A stretch of DNA of 64,000 nucleotides. It comes from Prinsepia uniflora (taxonomy: Eukaryota; Streptophyta; Magnoliopsida; Rosales; Rosaceae). The stretch's first letter is position 1, and each line of letters opens with the position of its first letter. Under the pieces are notes generated by a model. That model ran no database searches, was not told where the DNA came from, and saw nothing but the letters and a program-made list of their open reading frames with translations. Shown here in pieces: positions 1 to 11,548 of this stretch. The stretch lies in assembly GCA_032719365.1 (NCBI GenBank), contig CM064873.1:5366501-5430500 (forward strand). The letters run 5' to 3'. A program made the position numbers and the translations under genes.

Positions 1-258
1 AAAAGAAATATAATAAATTAATAAATGGATTAATTTATATATTATGTCTTAAAATTGGATTTATTTATAGTTAATTCTAAAAAAGAAACCAAATTATGCT
101 AAAATGGTTGCATGATAATAAAAATACATCTATACCTTGTGGAATTTTAGAATACAATAATACAATTCCGTAATATACCATATGAAATTTTAGAGGGAGT
201 GCTTTTGTTTTTTGGTTTAAAAAAAAATGGAAACTTTTATTGAACCTTAGAAGTTCAA
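1..258. other. AT-rich intergenic DNA
   Basis: Very AT-rich sequence at the window edge. The only open frame is short and low in complexity (64 codons, minus strand) and has no recognisable domain. I see nothing functional here. Confidence 0.5.
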
Positions 259-540
259 CTAACGGTACCAAGGTTCGAAATTATTATTAGGAATGTCTTG
301 CAAATATAGTCCATCTTCCCTAGCATCCCAATTGCATGCATTCTCTGAAATCGCAAAATCTGAGAAACTCATATTGAGACCCGAATACTCGGTAGTTTCC
401 AAGATCACTGTTTGATTTCGTTATATGGCAGTCCCATTGTGTGATGGCCAAAATGCTGGTGTGGAAACTAATCGTGTAACTCAGTCGATTGGATACACAC
501 CTAAATTATCGTCTAATGACTTGCATTCGAGTTTCATCTC
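259..540 (-). pseudogene. Decayed 3' coding fragment of unrecognised gene
   Basis: On the minus strand one frame reads like real protein for 53 codons (420 down to the TAG at 259-261). It is acidic and aromatic and ends in the motif EPWYR. The same frame continues upstream to 540 with sensible composition but is broken by a TAA at 421-423 and a TGA at 481-483. The sequence AAACAG just upstream of codon VIL could be a splice acceptor, so this may instead be the last exon of a gene. I do not recognise the family. Base composition is higher in GC than the flanks. Either a pseudogene or a terminal exon is possible. Confidence 0.35.
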
Positions 541-983
541 ACTAAATCAGACTGTTTTTATTTCAATTTAACAGTGACATTTTTATTAATTAATTATTTC
601 AAAACACAACATTCATCAGTTACGGTATGATATTCCTACAAAATATAATATAATAATATTATTGGAATCGAACCAAACCAAATCAAACTATGCGATGAAA
701 ATAAATTAAAGAGTATACATTTAAATTTTATTGATACAAAGTATATAAGAAAAACCATATCAACTGATATGAAATATAATTTAACAACACAAATACATCA
801 TCAAATCTTCCAACTTAGATGAGCAACCATCCTCACATTCAACCCACTTAAGACTTAACCCACCCACCAAACCCAACAACTGGTTAAATATACATTTTTT
901 AAAAAAAATAAAAACAAATTAAATGACCTTTGTATCCCCACATAGATGGCACAGTTTTCAGTCAATTCCGAAAGTACCCGTTC
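541..983. other. Intergenic, 3' side of the P450 gene
   Basis: AT-rich DNA downstream of the P450 stop codon (the gene is on the minus strand, so its transcript end lies here). It should hold the 3' UTR and polyadenylation region, but I cannot pick one signal with confidence. Confidence 0.4.
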
Positions 984-2713
984 TTAAGCTGAGGTGGCAG
1001 CGATCAGATCTGGCCCACCGCTGAGCTTACGTGGATGCAAATACACCTGAAGGCCGTTCTTCATGAAGAGAGTGAGAGACATCTTCTGCTGTGCGCGGAA
1101 ACCGGGAACCGGAGACAGCCGGTAACGCAACAGCACGGCGGAAGCCACCGACTTCATCTGCAGGTAAGCCAAGTCCTTCCCCAAACAAGTCCTTGGTCCG
1201 GCATTGAACGCCACGAACTTGTAAACGTCCTTTGGCGGTTCGAACCGGGCTCCGTCGGGCGACATCCATCGCTCCGGTTTAAACTCCATGCAGTCCTCCC
1301 CCCATATGCTCTTCATTCTCCCAACCGAGTAAATCGAATAAGTCACCGTCGAACCTGCCGGCAAGAAAGTCCCATCCGGCAAAATGTCGTCGTTCACAAC
1401 GTATTTGAAGTCTTCCGGCACGGATGGGTACAATCGTAAAGTCTCCGACAAAGCCGCTTTCAAATAAACCAACTTGTCCGCCTCGTCGAATACTAAAGGC
1501 TCTTCGGTCCAGAGGCGCTGATCGTCGCCACGTGTCCGTTTCAGGACCGTTGAGATCTCGCTGACGATCTTCTCCTCAATCTGGGGATTGTTCATGACTA
1601 GGTAGAAGAACCAGCTGAGCGCCACCGATGACGTGTCACGGCCAGCGAGGACGAAATTGAGAGCGATGCGCTGGAGGACAGCGCTCGGGAACGGGTTGCC
1701 GTCCACGTCGCGCTTGTTCATGAAGCGGGAGATCAAGTCGTCGGACGGCGCCGATTTACGCGCGGCGATGGCTTCGTTCATGTAGTTCCCGACGACGCGG
1801 AGGCTCTCCTCTAACTGGCGCTCGGCGCCGAGGCCGAAGAGCTTCTGTAGCCTCCATAGGAAAGCAGGGTAGAGAAGGCGTTGGAGGGTAGCTTCGGTGG
1901 CGTTGTCAAATGAGTTGGAAAACGGGTTGTTGGGTAGATCCGGTGATAGCGTTTCCGGGTCTTTGCCTGTTGGAAAAACAGTAATTTTAAAATCACGGTT
2001 AATAATAAAGTTGACTGGTATGTAAATAAATGCATAAAACATTCTTGGTGTAAAAAAAAATTCACACCTTTTTTCAATTTTTCTTTTTAAGCATGCATGT
2101 TAATTATTATAAGTTGTGGAAGATTACCGAATGTGAGCCCACAAATGTTATCGAACGTTAACCGTAGCAAAAGGTCCTGCAAGTCCACCGGAATATGATC
2201 TCTCGCCGCCTTATCCAAAATGCACCAAAGCCGGTTTCTGATGGTCCGGTTCACCCACCGAGCCATTGCCTGTCTCAGCGTCCGAGTCGTGAACTCCAAC
2301 GCCGCCGTCTTCCTCTGTATCAGCCACGTCTCCCCGTCGCTATTGAATATCCCTTCCCCCAATAGATCATGAAAAGCGGCCTGCCACGTAGGGCCCTTGG
2401 GATAATTATCGAACCGGGTTCGAAGAATGTGCTCTATGTTTTTAGGGTTGCATGTGACCGTGTACAACCCTTGCTTGCGAGCCAAGAAAGGGACGGCAAG
2501 CGTACATGTTTGGTACGTGGCGGAGACGCCCGTGGCGCGGAGATTGCTTGTGATCCAATCGTGGATTTGCTTCCGGTTTGAGAAGAGAAGGGGAAGGCTG
2601 CCAACCACCGGCCAGACGGTCGGGCCTGTAAGTTTTCTGGCCAAGAGGTAGAACCAGAAGAGGTAGACAGACGTCGCAGCAAATATGGTAAAGAGAATTG
2701 GTAGGGTTTCCAT
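984..2713 (-). CDS. CYP86A1: Cytochrome P450 CYP86A1-type fatty acid omega-hydroxylase
   Basis: Two exons, 2713-2128 and 1966-984, give a 522-residue protein, normal for CYP86A. The intron (2127-1967) starts GT and ends AG, splits a Gly codon after ICGLTF and restores GKDPETL. Visible parts: hydrophobic N-terminal anchor (about 4-26), I-helix AGRDTS (303-308), ExxR motif ETLR (370-373), PERW (426-429), heme loop FNAGPRTCLGKD with Cys456 as iron ligand. From family knowledge, CYP86A enzymes are ER-bound monooxygenases that hydroxylate the omega carbon of long-chain fatty acids using NADPH-P450 reductase. The match is closer to CYP86A1 (HORST, root suberin) than to cutin-type CYP86A2/A4/A8, judged by LTGP, SLPxL and the region around DLPNNPFS and RKSAPSDDL. 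No key residue is missing and no frame break is seen. The start ATG at 2713 precedes the anchor and is the only sensible one. Sub-family assignment is inference; P450 identity is firm. Confidence 0.93.
1967..2127 (-). other. Intron of the P450 gene
   Basis: 161-bp intron. The donor is TTCG/GTAATC (exon ends at 2128) and the acceptor is CCAACAG/GCAAAG (exon begins at 1966). It is T-rich in the sense direction, as plant introns are, and contains stops in the reading frame. Splicing keeps the frame across the conserved GLTFGKDP segment. Confidence 0.9.
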
Positions 2714-2786
2714 TTTTGGTAGAGCTGGCTAGGGTTGGGGTTGAGGCTGGATGAGTTTAATTAGCTAGTAGTAATAATTATAACTT

Positions 2787-2808
2787 AGAGAGAGAGAGAG
2801 AGAGAGAG
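2787..2808 (-). repeat. (CT)11 microsatellite in the P450 leader
   Basis: Eleven AG units on the plus strand, which read as CT repeats in the P450 sense strand. It lies between the TATA-like box and the ATG, so it falls in the presumed 5' UTR. CT-rich leaders are common in plant promoters; a regulatory role here is only inferred. Confidence 0.7.
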
Positions 2809-2820
2809 GTGTTGAGGGAT

Positions 2821-2830
2821 GATATATAAA
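2821..2830 (-). promoter_or_regulatory. TATA-like box of the P450 gene
   Basis: The minus strand reads TTTATATATC about 110 bp upstream of the start codon, just before the CT-rich tract. The position and sequence fit a core promoter, leaving a leader of roughly 75-85 bases. No transcript data are available to confirm the start. Confidence 0.5.
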
Positions 2831-3752
2831 GAGTGACATAATAAAATGATGGTTTTGTAGGAGGAGTTAGTTGGGAATATTGGTGCATGCAGGTCGCTGC
2901 CAAGTTGATAGGAAATAGACTCTACGTGGAAGTATGTACACGAAAACCATACAATTAAACATTCATAATATAGCTCGGTAATTAGATATGGATGCATTCT
3001 TTTACCTCATTATCTATTAACGAATTTTTATAACATACGTGCATGTTATAATCAAAATCGTATCGTTTGTTCCTTATAAAACACTACGTAGGAAAATTAT
3101 TTTAATAAAATATCTATAAATCATTTAATATATATAAGGCATAAGTACTATAAATCAAAAAAAAAAAAAATTATATGATGTTTTTTAAAAGGTCACCTGA
3201 TTATAATTTATCTATAGAGAAAATTTATTAATTAATAAGAAGCGAAAAAAACGATGATATCAACTGTATCTTAAGTGAATGCAAAGATCTCTAAATGGTG
3301 AAGTAACTCGAAATTCTAGCTTCTTGTAGTCGATTAAGTAGGTAAGGGGAAGATATTTTGTTATGGGGGTGCGACTTATTAACCAAAGTAATTATGCATT
3401 ACTCATGAATTTGTCGGTATGGTTTTTAACTTTTTACTCAATTTTGATGGCAGGCCAGCAGCAATGCCACCACCTCCGACGTGCTAACGTACGCTACTAC
3501 TGTTGCTTTTAATGTTAATTAATTTTCAAATCCTTGTACGTGGCATTGGCGAAGGAAACATGGTTAATAATTAATTGCTTAATTTGGTAAAGATGATGCT
3601 TGCATGAAGTGGGGCTTGCTTGCATAGGTTCGAGAATCCTGCTTTTTGATGAAAAATGCCGTACGTCCTTGGTGAGCTCGTAAGAAGAACGAGAGATTTT
3701 GAATTCGATTTTATTTAAGAAAGTTGTATATTTAAAATTGAAAATTGAAAAT
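2831..3752. other. Intergenic, P450 upstream region
   Basis: AT-rich DNA upstream of the P450 promoter. No convincing coding frame. It contains homopolymer A/T runs and scattered ACGT cores, for example around 3478-3544, but no cluster I would call an element. Confidence 0.4.
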
Positions 3753-4065
3753 TAATATATATTTTGAATTTAATATAATTATATAAATCGTTGTTTTTAT
3801 ATATCTTTATAAATCGAATTTGAAACATTTTACTTTTATTTTTAAAGTTATGTATACATCCATTTTACATATATCTCCATCATTAGTTCATATATATGTG
3901 GCAATCGAAATTTGATATTTAATATATATCTTGAATTTAATATAATTATATAAATCGTTGTTTTTATATATCTTTGTAAATCGAATTTGAAACATTTTAC
4001 TTTTATTTTTAAAGTTACGTACACATCCATTTTACATATATCTCCGTCATTAGTTCATATATATA
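3753..4065. repeat. 167-bp tandem duplication
   Basis: Two copies, 3753-3898 and 3920-4065, are offset by exactly 167 bp and differ at only a few positions (for example TATGTATAC against TACGTACAC). The unit is AT-rich and non-coding. The high identity suggests a recent local duplication. Confidence 0.9.
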
Positions 4066-4403
4066 ATTTGCTAAATTTGTAATTTTTCTATTGTTAATTA
4101 CTTAAATTATTATCAATTTTAATTAATTATTAGACCATTACACATCAACATGGTCAATCAATGAATGTGGTCAATTTAGAGAGTCAAAATAGTATTGCCC
4201 AATATATAAAGCACTAAATTGTTATCAACATTTATTATTTTGGCGGATATATAGTGATTTGCACGACGTTTTCTGCAATCAGTTGAGAATCATTAATTAA
4301 GAAGTACGTTACGTGCATACTTAAATAGGGGATTATAGTATGAATATGAATATTTATAACTAAGTTAAGTAGATCTTTTTGAATATTTTCATTTCAAAAA
4401 GAC

Positions 4404-4646
4404 ATTACTCAAAATGCTTCACTAACCGGATATTGAATATTACTTTGCTTCTTGAATTGAATTTAGTTCCAATGTGCTATCAGAATTGCACTTTTGTTTC
4501 CTCCATTACTTTATTTCGTTAGCTAAATTAGTAACACCGTTAATAGTGTGACAAGCAGAAATTGGTTATTTAATTATTTATAAAAAAATATTAAAACTAA
4601 ATATTTAAAAAATAAAAAAAATGGACGAAGATGATGAACGTGAATC
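4404..4646 (+). repeat. Left terminal inverted repeat
   Basis: Left arm of the Mutator-like element, AT-rich. It pairs with the reverse complement of 5371-5620 over nearly its whole length, with scattered substitutions and small indels, so the element is not young. Confidence 0.7.
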
Positions 4647-4783
4647 TGGATTTTTTCACCTTCTTCAGAAAACTCATAGCACCTACTTCCCCATCATGGA
4701 ACCAATCAAACTAAAATGAATATATTGAAAGAAAAAATAAAAAAACTTGGAGAGTTTGAGTTTTTGGTAAGTGCAGCAGTAGC

Positions 4784-5345
4784 AGCTGGTCATGAAGGCT
4801 TTGAAGAGGTAGCTAAACGGGGCCGCCGGGTGCTGCCACTTTTTAAACACCGTCGTCGCCTGCGCCGCCAGTGACTTCTCGGCTTCCGCAGACTGATGAT
4901 GGCGTAGCGGCATCTCCTTCTTCTGGTGTTGGACCTGGTGCTGGTCTCGAGACGATTTGGCTTTGAGAGGCAGATCGAGGGAGACGACAAGAGGAGATAG
5001 GAGGAGGATGGCGACGTTCCAATCAGGGACGCGGTTTATCTGTAAGGAAGAAGGCGGAGGGGCGCGCCGCTGGAGGCGACTCAGCTGGCGTCAGTTTGCG
5101 GCGGAGCTTGGTCTCGGTGCGTCAGCCATTGAAGTAGATTATTGAATCTTGTAGAGAAATTTGTGGGAGGGCGTGAAGGGTCCGTTAACGATTGCGGCCG
5201 AGATATTCGAATTGATGTCGTCGTTGGTGGTGTATGAGGTGAGGAAGAAAGCAGGGGATAGAGATGAGTATGAGCAGTTTTGCAACAGAGAATTGAGACC
5301 TGGGTTGCAGAATTTGATGATTGGAGAACATTACCCAAAAACATA
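4784..5345. pseudogene. GC-rich insert inside the TIR element, possible captured gene fragments
   Basis: This stretch has open frames on both strands: plus 4957-5145 and 5161-5346, minus 4683-4913, 4790-4990 and 5081-5344. None starts or ends like a normal gene and none matches a family I know. The minus-strand piece with AEAEKSLAAQATTVFKKW and the plus-strand piece with IAAEIFELMSSLVVYEV look most protein-like. The sharp shift in base composition at both TIR edges is what suggests capture from elsewhere. Function unknown. Confidence 0.4.
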
Positions 5346-5370
5346 ACCTATAAACTTGGATTTACTATTC

Positions 5371-5620
5371 ATGGTTCATCTTCTTCTTCCATTTTTTATA
5401 TATTTTTTTAAACATTACGTTTTATTAATTTTTTTTATAAATAATTAAACAATTAATCTCTGCTTGACACGTAAGCACTATTAATGGTGTTACTAACTAA
5501 GCTAACGAAATGTAGCAATAGAAGTAACAAAAATACAGTTCTGGCAGCACATTAAAATTAAATCCGATTCGGAAAACAAAGTGAAATTCAATATTCAATT
5601 AGGGGAACATTTTGAGTAAT
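5371..5620 (-). repeat. Right terminal inverted repeat
   Basis: Right arm of the Mutator-like element, the inverted counterpart of 4404-4646. Beyond it, 5621-5825 holds repeats of a short motif (ATGGAGGACAAAG, near 5624, 5643 and 5808) and a second degenerate copy of the TIR tip at about 5698-5740. Confidence 0.65.
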
Positions 5621-6436
5621 ATATGGAGGACAAAGTTTAATTATGGAGGACAAAGCTTGACTATATTAAATAATTATGGGGGATAAAATTTAACTATATT
5701 CAATATCCGATTAGAGAAGCATTTTGAATAATATATAGAGTAAAATCAAGTTAAATATATATATTTCTTTAAACTCGCGTTAATCTGTTAATTTGTAAGC
5801 TTAATTATGGAGGACAAATTTTGACTATTGTTAGAAATGTTTCGCTTTAGTGACTTCCACTATGCCATTTATGAGCTTAGATGACACTAAAAAGAAGACA
5901 GTTTATGTTAAAACTGTTATCTATAATAGTATAAAGACAACAGTTTTAAGAAAAACTATCATCTACTCTAATTATAAGTTACAAAGGAATACTACACATA
6001 CGACACTTTTTCTAAAAGTGTCGTTTATTATGAAAACCGCATGTGTGAGAATAATGATTTTTCCTGAAGCTCAAAGCGCAAAGGTAAAACATGAAAACAC
6101 ACTCAGTATTGTAGCTACAGTAAAAAAACAAAATCTCTATCCAACTTGAAACTAAAAACCAAATTTCAGTCTCTATTGAGAATGGGTCGAAGGGGATGAG
6201 AGAGCTCTGCTAGGATTTATGAGTTTCAAAGGTTTTAGTTTGCAGGGAGATATTTAGGGATATGATCGATTTTTTTTTTCCACTCACGCTGCACATCTTC
6301 ATCTAGCTTCTAAATTTCTTTTCTCAAGTTAAGTTGTGAGATGTATAGTACTTCTCTCCCTCTCTTTCTTCACGCACCACATTTTCCTCTTCTCCCCAAA
6401 TCCCGTCACCACAACTTGCTCTCCCCAATCCCCTTC
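5621..6436. other. Intergenic between the TIR element and the LTR stack
   Basis: AT-rich DNA. From about 5850 to 6050 it carries several short inverted repeats (AAAACTGTTATCT against its partner near 5940, and the hairpin at 6001-6023), which suggests a fragment of a DNA transposon, possibly CACTA-like, but no full ends were found. The last 200 bp are pyrimidine-rich with no feature I can name. The stack begins at 6437. Confidence 0.35.
6001..6023. repeat. Perfect 10-bp inverted repeat hairpin
   Basis: CGACACTTTT, 3-base loop TCT, then AAAAGTGTCG. Similar GACACTTTT palindromes occur in subterminal regions of some plant CACTA elements; assignment here is tentative. Confidence 0.6.
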
Positions 6437-9157
6437 TGACACGACCCATCCCAATTCTCTCAGGATTAATGTGGGATGTGCCATGCTCCCGTCTAACTCA
6501 CGTGTGACACGAAGAGCCAGGCAAGGAATAACCCAAATCTTAGCCCACCCGGGGCTTCTAGAGTGCGCCAGGATCAGTGGAGAACTATGATGTCTTGGTC
6601 TCTGCTACAGTCCGCATTTGCGATCAACCTGAAGGGCATTAAAAACCATAAAAGTTGTGAGTGGATGAAAATAAATAATTTAGTAAAACTCATATCACAA
6701 AAGACATTTATGCCCTTCACTTAAAATCATGCATGCATACGAAAACCAGTTAATTCAAATATAATAAAACCGTTTATAAAACCAAACCCATTTTCTTCCT
6801 CAAATCATTAGGGCCTTAGCCCAAAATCATAAAACCAATCGTATGGGAACTCAGCCCAAAACCGTAAATCCAAATCATGTGGGTCACTGCCCAAATCCCT
6901 AAACACATAAATCCGTAAATAAGTAAATCCAATAAAACACAGTTAAACCAATCATTGGCATCCGAGATGTCTGCCGTCCCAAACGCCTGACATCCCAGAC
7001 ATCATGTCACGACCTAGGCTACGCGTACCGCTCGGGGTCTCTCCGAGCCTACTTATGACATCCCAGATGTCTGACGTCTCAGACGTCTAATAATAGCAAT
7101 TCTGCTCCTGAGTCACTATACGGTCCGGTCGCTCCGTGCAATGACCCCTCACAGGCAATGCACCGTGACTACCCCAGTGTCTCAGACAGCTGGAGGAGAC
7201 CATCCACATATCCACATATAAGGATGGTATATGGAAAATATTTTATAAAATCATTTCAAAACTGTTTAGAAAGAGGCCCTTCCTCGGAATACCGTTAAAT
7301 CTATTTCTTTTCTATACTAAATGAGTCTCAACCCGATACTTCATTAAATCAAATGGACTCCAAGTCCGATAATATCCAAATCAAAAGGGTCTCATGCCCG
7401 ATTCCATATTTCCAAATCCAAAACCATTCCATTAAACCATCATGGAAATACCAGCACGTATAACACAGTATAAAACCATAAACCTCGAAATACGTGTGAA
7501 TACGTAAATGCGAAATACCACAATCAAATCCATCATAAATCATATATATAAAACATGTAAAACAGTTATGCATGCATCGTATTTAGAAAATAAATGTCCA
7601 CTCACAGATCTTGCTAGCTCCTTGATACGCGTGTATAAACCTCCCTGGGGCTAATTCATCATTTCCAGAACTTCCGGACCTGTCCAAATCATACCAATGG
7701 TCACTAACGGACTCTATAAGGTCATACCTAAGACTTATGAATAGTACTAACCCGGGAACACATCCCGAACAGTCTTCCCGAGGCTAAAATCCTCGATTTG
7801 ACCAACCTAACGATCTATGATCAACCCGAAACCACAACCATTGGATCCGGATCGTAGAAGCCTTGAAAATGACACTGGTCCCACCTTGAAAATTGTGACC
7901 ACGCGCGAGTCAACACAACAACCAACGAGGGTAAAAAGTTAACGCTAATGTCAGCAGTCAACGGCTGACGTCATGCTGACAGGTTCTGACAGTTGTCAGA
8001 TCTGACAGTGCCACGTGTCAGCTGCGCACTGGTCCACATCACTGACATGTTAGTGACACGTGGTAGCCGTTGATTGGGCCACATCACTAACATGTTAGTG
8101 CTGACTGTGCACTGACATGTGACACATGTAGACCTACCATTGGTCCATCTTTAACAGTTGTCAGACTGACATGTCAGGCCTGATATGATGACATCATCGC
8201 TGATGTCATCAACCTCTGTTCGGGTCCTGCAAACTGGGGGTCGCTCAGACGTGTGATCCGACCCGGTCCTAAATCCTTCGATTCTAATCCGTTTTAATCC
8301 TGGTTTTTCCTAATTGATTGTCTAGTCATTCCTAATCGATCTATGGACTCAAAACTGGGAAATCAAGCCTAGATTTATACCTTTGATTGAATGAACAGTA
8401 GCCCATAATTCCTCCGGCGATTTCCCTCAGCTCCGGCCACCATTTCCTTCGATTTTGAGTCCCCTAAGCTCGTCTCATCCTCTAGGACCTCATCCAAACC
8501 ACCAAATCAATCAAGCAACTTCCAAACATCATTATCCATTTTTGAACCCAAAAACAAGTTATGGATTTTGGTTCTTACCTCAGTCGTGGCCTCTGCCATG
8601 GCTGCCGTCCTCAGCCCCTTGTCCATCTCAGTCCTTCACGTTCAATCTCTCAGTCTTTCAGTCCCACATACGAACACAGAAGGGGATAAGGTAGTGCCGT
8701 GGTTTGGGTGCTACGGGTTTGAAGGGTTTCGGGTTAGGAAGAATGGAGAAGATGAAAGATGAAGATAATATCGCCACAATTTGGGGATTTGGGCCAATCA
8801 GATGGGTGACACTTGTCGACCACCTGATATTTATCCAATCCAAATACGCCACGCGTCGATATTTCTCGATATAAGTGAATAGTACCATTTTTTCGTTTTA
8901 GACCCGTAACTTTCTCGTCGAATGTCCAATTTCGACATGTCGCATGTCTACAGACTCGTAACATCCCGATCTACGTAATAATTCTCGGTCCTTGTGCATT
9001 AGACCTTTCGGGTCAAAAGTCAACTTTTTGCCCAATTCTAGGGGCAAAATCGTCATTTTACACTGTCCATCCGAATTCCCTCGACTAATCTCCGATTAGT
9101 CGCAATAATCTTTAATTACTCCTTAATTAATCCCGAAATTCGGGACGGGTTGTTACA
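6437..9157 (-). mobile_element. Element A, 3' LTR (non-autonomous Tekay-family relative)
   Basis: A 2721-bp LTR on the minus strand. On the plus strand it runs from TGACACGACCCATCCC to CGGGACGGGTTGTTACA. It is followed inward by a polypurine tract (minus strand AAAGGGGGAAGAT, directly next to the LTR at 9158). The 5-bp left flank is CCTTC; the matching right flank lies beyond the window. The partner LTR begins at 20163 and is clearly homologous along its length. It carries the minisatellite cassette (motifs of the GACATCCCAGATGTC type near 6960-7090), the reverse-complementary arms near 6654 and 7602, and the perfect GAAGGGCAT/ATGCCCTTC inverted repeat at 6631-6639 and 6710-6718. Confidence 0.88.
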
Positions 9158-11548
9158 ATCTTCCCCCTTTAATTATTTTCATCCTCGAAATTTAAACTAT
9201 CCCAAGTCCACATCCAAATTGTGGAAATCCAAACCTGCCTCACACCTAGGCGCCATATTCAGTGTATCCTCTCGTGTACGTCCTTGTGTATAATTACATG
9301 TCCACAAATTGACCACACCTTCCGAGTTGATACTACCTTGACATTCGTTAAATCAAAATGAAATTTCGTTCTCCATGAGAGTTATCAAATCTCACTCATT
9401 CCCGAAGGTTTCCATAACTATGTCCTCAGCCGATACTCATGGCGTCTCGAAGGTTTGATGTAGCGACTGTCAAACTAGAGTCCCACTAAGATACCTCGTA
9501 CCAACTCTCGTCTTACTCAGCGTCCAACACTGTGATTCTTAACTCATGTTTCATACTCATACTGACTCTCAATAGAGTGATGGGACTCTATCATACTCAA
9601 CCTGTGGTTACGCTAACCACCAATCACCAACCACCAACTCACTCGACTTGTGTGTAATTGGACCCCATCGAACACCTGCCCAGCAGTGACAACACATCTC
9701 CTCTCTAGGGTTCCACCAGCCAACCACGACTCTGAGCACCTGCTCATACAATCACTGAACCCTACAAGATCACTCTGTACTAATGCATAGTATTCAATGT
9801 CCAATCCACGTCCCCAACAAACCAACTACATCAGAACTAAGCCGATTACCAACACGTCTCTCACAAACACCACTGGGGCATACCATACACCGCCACCAGA
9901 CACCAGTCATGCATGTTCAAGCATTGCTTTCATCCAACATACGTAGTACATATAAACACCTGTGAACCAGTCCACATTATGGCTCTAAGCGAATCACGGT
10001 TCAATTCTGGAGTCTATTTGTCCAATCATGTACTAGACAGATCATACACTCTACTTAGTGTCCATTCCATGTCTCTTGGTCACCTGACCAACACCTGACG
10101 TACGTCCAATCTCACTCACGTCTATCAAAATGTATCAACTCTGAACCTATTGGATACCTGCCTACATCCTACTCATTCAATCACCATCTCATACCAGATT
10201 GACTCCAAAAGAAAGCCAATCCCGTCAATAAACCTCAATCACGGAGATAGCCTCCGCCCGACAGTCACTGACACCTCTAGTCTGAATGAGTGAATCCAAG
10301 ATCCATACTCACTCACATATCCAACCTTTGTCTTGTATTCTCCTACCTCATCATTCCTACGATCCAAACTCGCTTCGGTTTACTCGACTGTGAATCGACA
10401 CCATCATCTTAATCATCTCGATCCACTCGAGTTCCAGCCAACTCGACCAAAACTCGCCCACACATCTTGATCACCCTGATCATCACAACACTACTCAATC
10501 CATAAGATCTTGATCGCCTCGATCATCACAACACACTAGATCCATGACATCCCGATCCTTACAGTACCACCTAATCCATAACATCTCGATCCTAAAATCT
10601 CGACTACTTCGATCGTCACAACGTCACTGCCCGATCCATTCGATGCTAGGTGGATCCATACTAACTCACTCCCAGATAACAACCAGATTTCGGGTCATAA
10701 GGTCTTACACCCTCTTTGAATCCTTCTATTATCACATCACTCCTCAACAAACTTCCACAACTGATCAGATCGCCCAAAGGCGGAACACGTCTAGACTGTG
10801 GGTTCTCTTCAATTACCTCAAATCGATTCGTTAAAGTCACTCCTTGTCATCCCACACTTGACACCAACATTCTTCCTACATGAGTGTAAACACAATCCCA
10901 CTACACATACCTCGTCTGGTGACACCAAGCACCATCTGCTAACGAGTAGAAAATGAAAAGTCTCCTTCACCAACTTCTGGACATCCTTCACCAATTCGGA
11001 ATCAAGAGAAGTTGGAACCAAGTTGGGTATGCCTAAAAAAACACAATTGGCTAGAGTGTTCAGGTCTCAAGTCCAACCACTAGACTTTCAAGTCTTCAAT
11101 TTCCTTGGACATCATTTACTCGAACATCCACCTATGTGTCCCGTAAACAATCTAACTTAATATCCAACTCGTCTGTCTGTTTTATACCGTTTATGCACAT
11201 CTAAAAGGATGTCATCCATCACTACCTGATTCCCACGTTTCCACCTTTATGGTTACAACCCCTGCGCACACCCTCATGTCTCAAGTCTCGAAATCATGTT
11301 GACGGCCAAGCCAAAAGCTCTGGCCAAGTAAACGGGAAAAGAGAAGTCACCTTCTCCGATTAAGAGTATTCTCTAATAGTTGCTGTAATATTTAATCCTT
11401 TTCTCAAAATTGATTCTCTTCGGCTTCTTTCAACTTTGAATAAATTCTTAGCACTCCTTTTAAACTCAACAATTCTGACACAACCACCTTGACAAATCAT
11501 ACCAGAAAGGAACGAGGAACGTCCCTCGAACGTTGTCCAATTCTCACC
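9158..11548 (-). mobile_element. Element A, internal non-coding domain (first part)
   Basis: Internal region next to the 3' LTR of A. It opens with the polypurine tract and the conserved word TTTCATCCTCGAAATT, also found at the same place in H, I and M. After this there is no retroviral coding sequence. Around 9613-9960 it is homologous to the interior of I (33000-33310) and H (38840-39130), sharing words such as CAGCAGTGA, ACTAGGGTTCCAC and CATACAATCACTGAACC. The domain is interrupted by solo LTR B and ends at 19685-20162. Total interior about 2.9 kb, far too short for gag-pol. Confidence 0.8.

Larger units (their letters stand above)
4404..5620. mobile_element. Mutator-like (Pack-MULE-like) element with long TIRs
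   Basis: A segment of about 1.2 kb is bounded by inverted repeats of about 245 bp (4404-4646 and 5371-5620). Both arms, read inwards, carry ATTACTCAAAATG, AATGTGCT, TTTCGTTAGCT, GTAACACC, TTAATAGTG and TTTAATTATTTATAAAAAAA in the same order. The middle is GC-rich, unlike the AT-rich arms. Long TIRs around a GC-rich gene-like insert are typical of Mutator-like elements that carry host gene pieces. No transposase is present, so it would be non-autonomous. I could not fix a 9-bp target duplication. A second copy of the terminal motif at about 5698-5740 makes the right end uncertain. A foldback element is the alternative. Confidence 0.65.

Noticed and set aside
1035..1439. Plus-strand 134-codon frame over the P450 gene.
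   Set aside because: Antisense shadow of the P450 exon 2.
11490..11548. Possible earlier start of LTR B at TGACAAATCATACC.
   Set aside because: It resembles the A leader/LTR junction slightly, but the flank does not match 19685-19689 and the alignment with other LTR starts begins at 11549.
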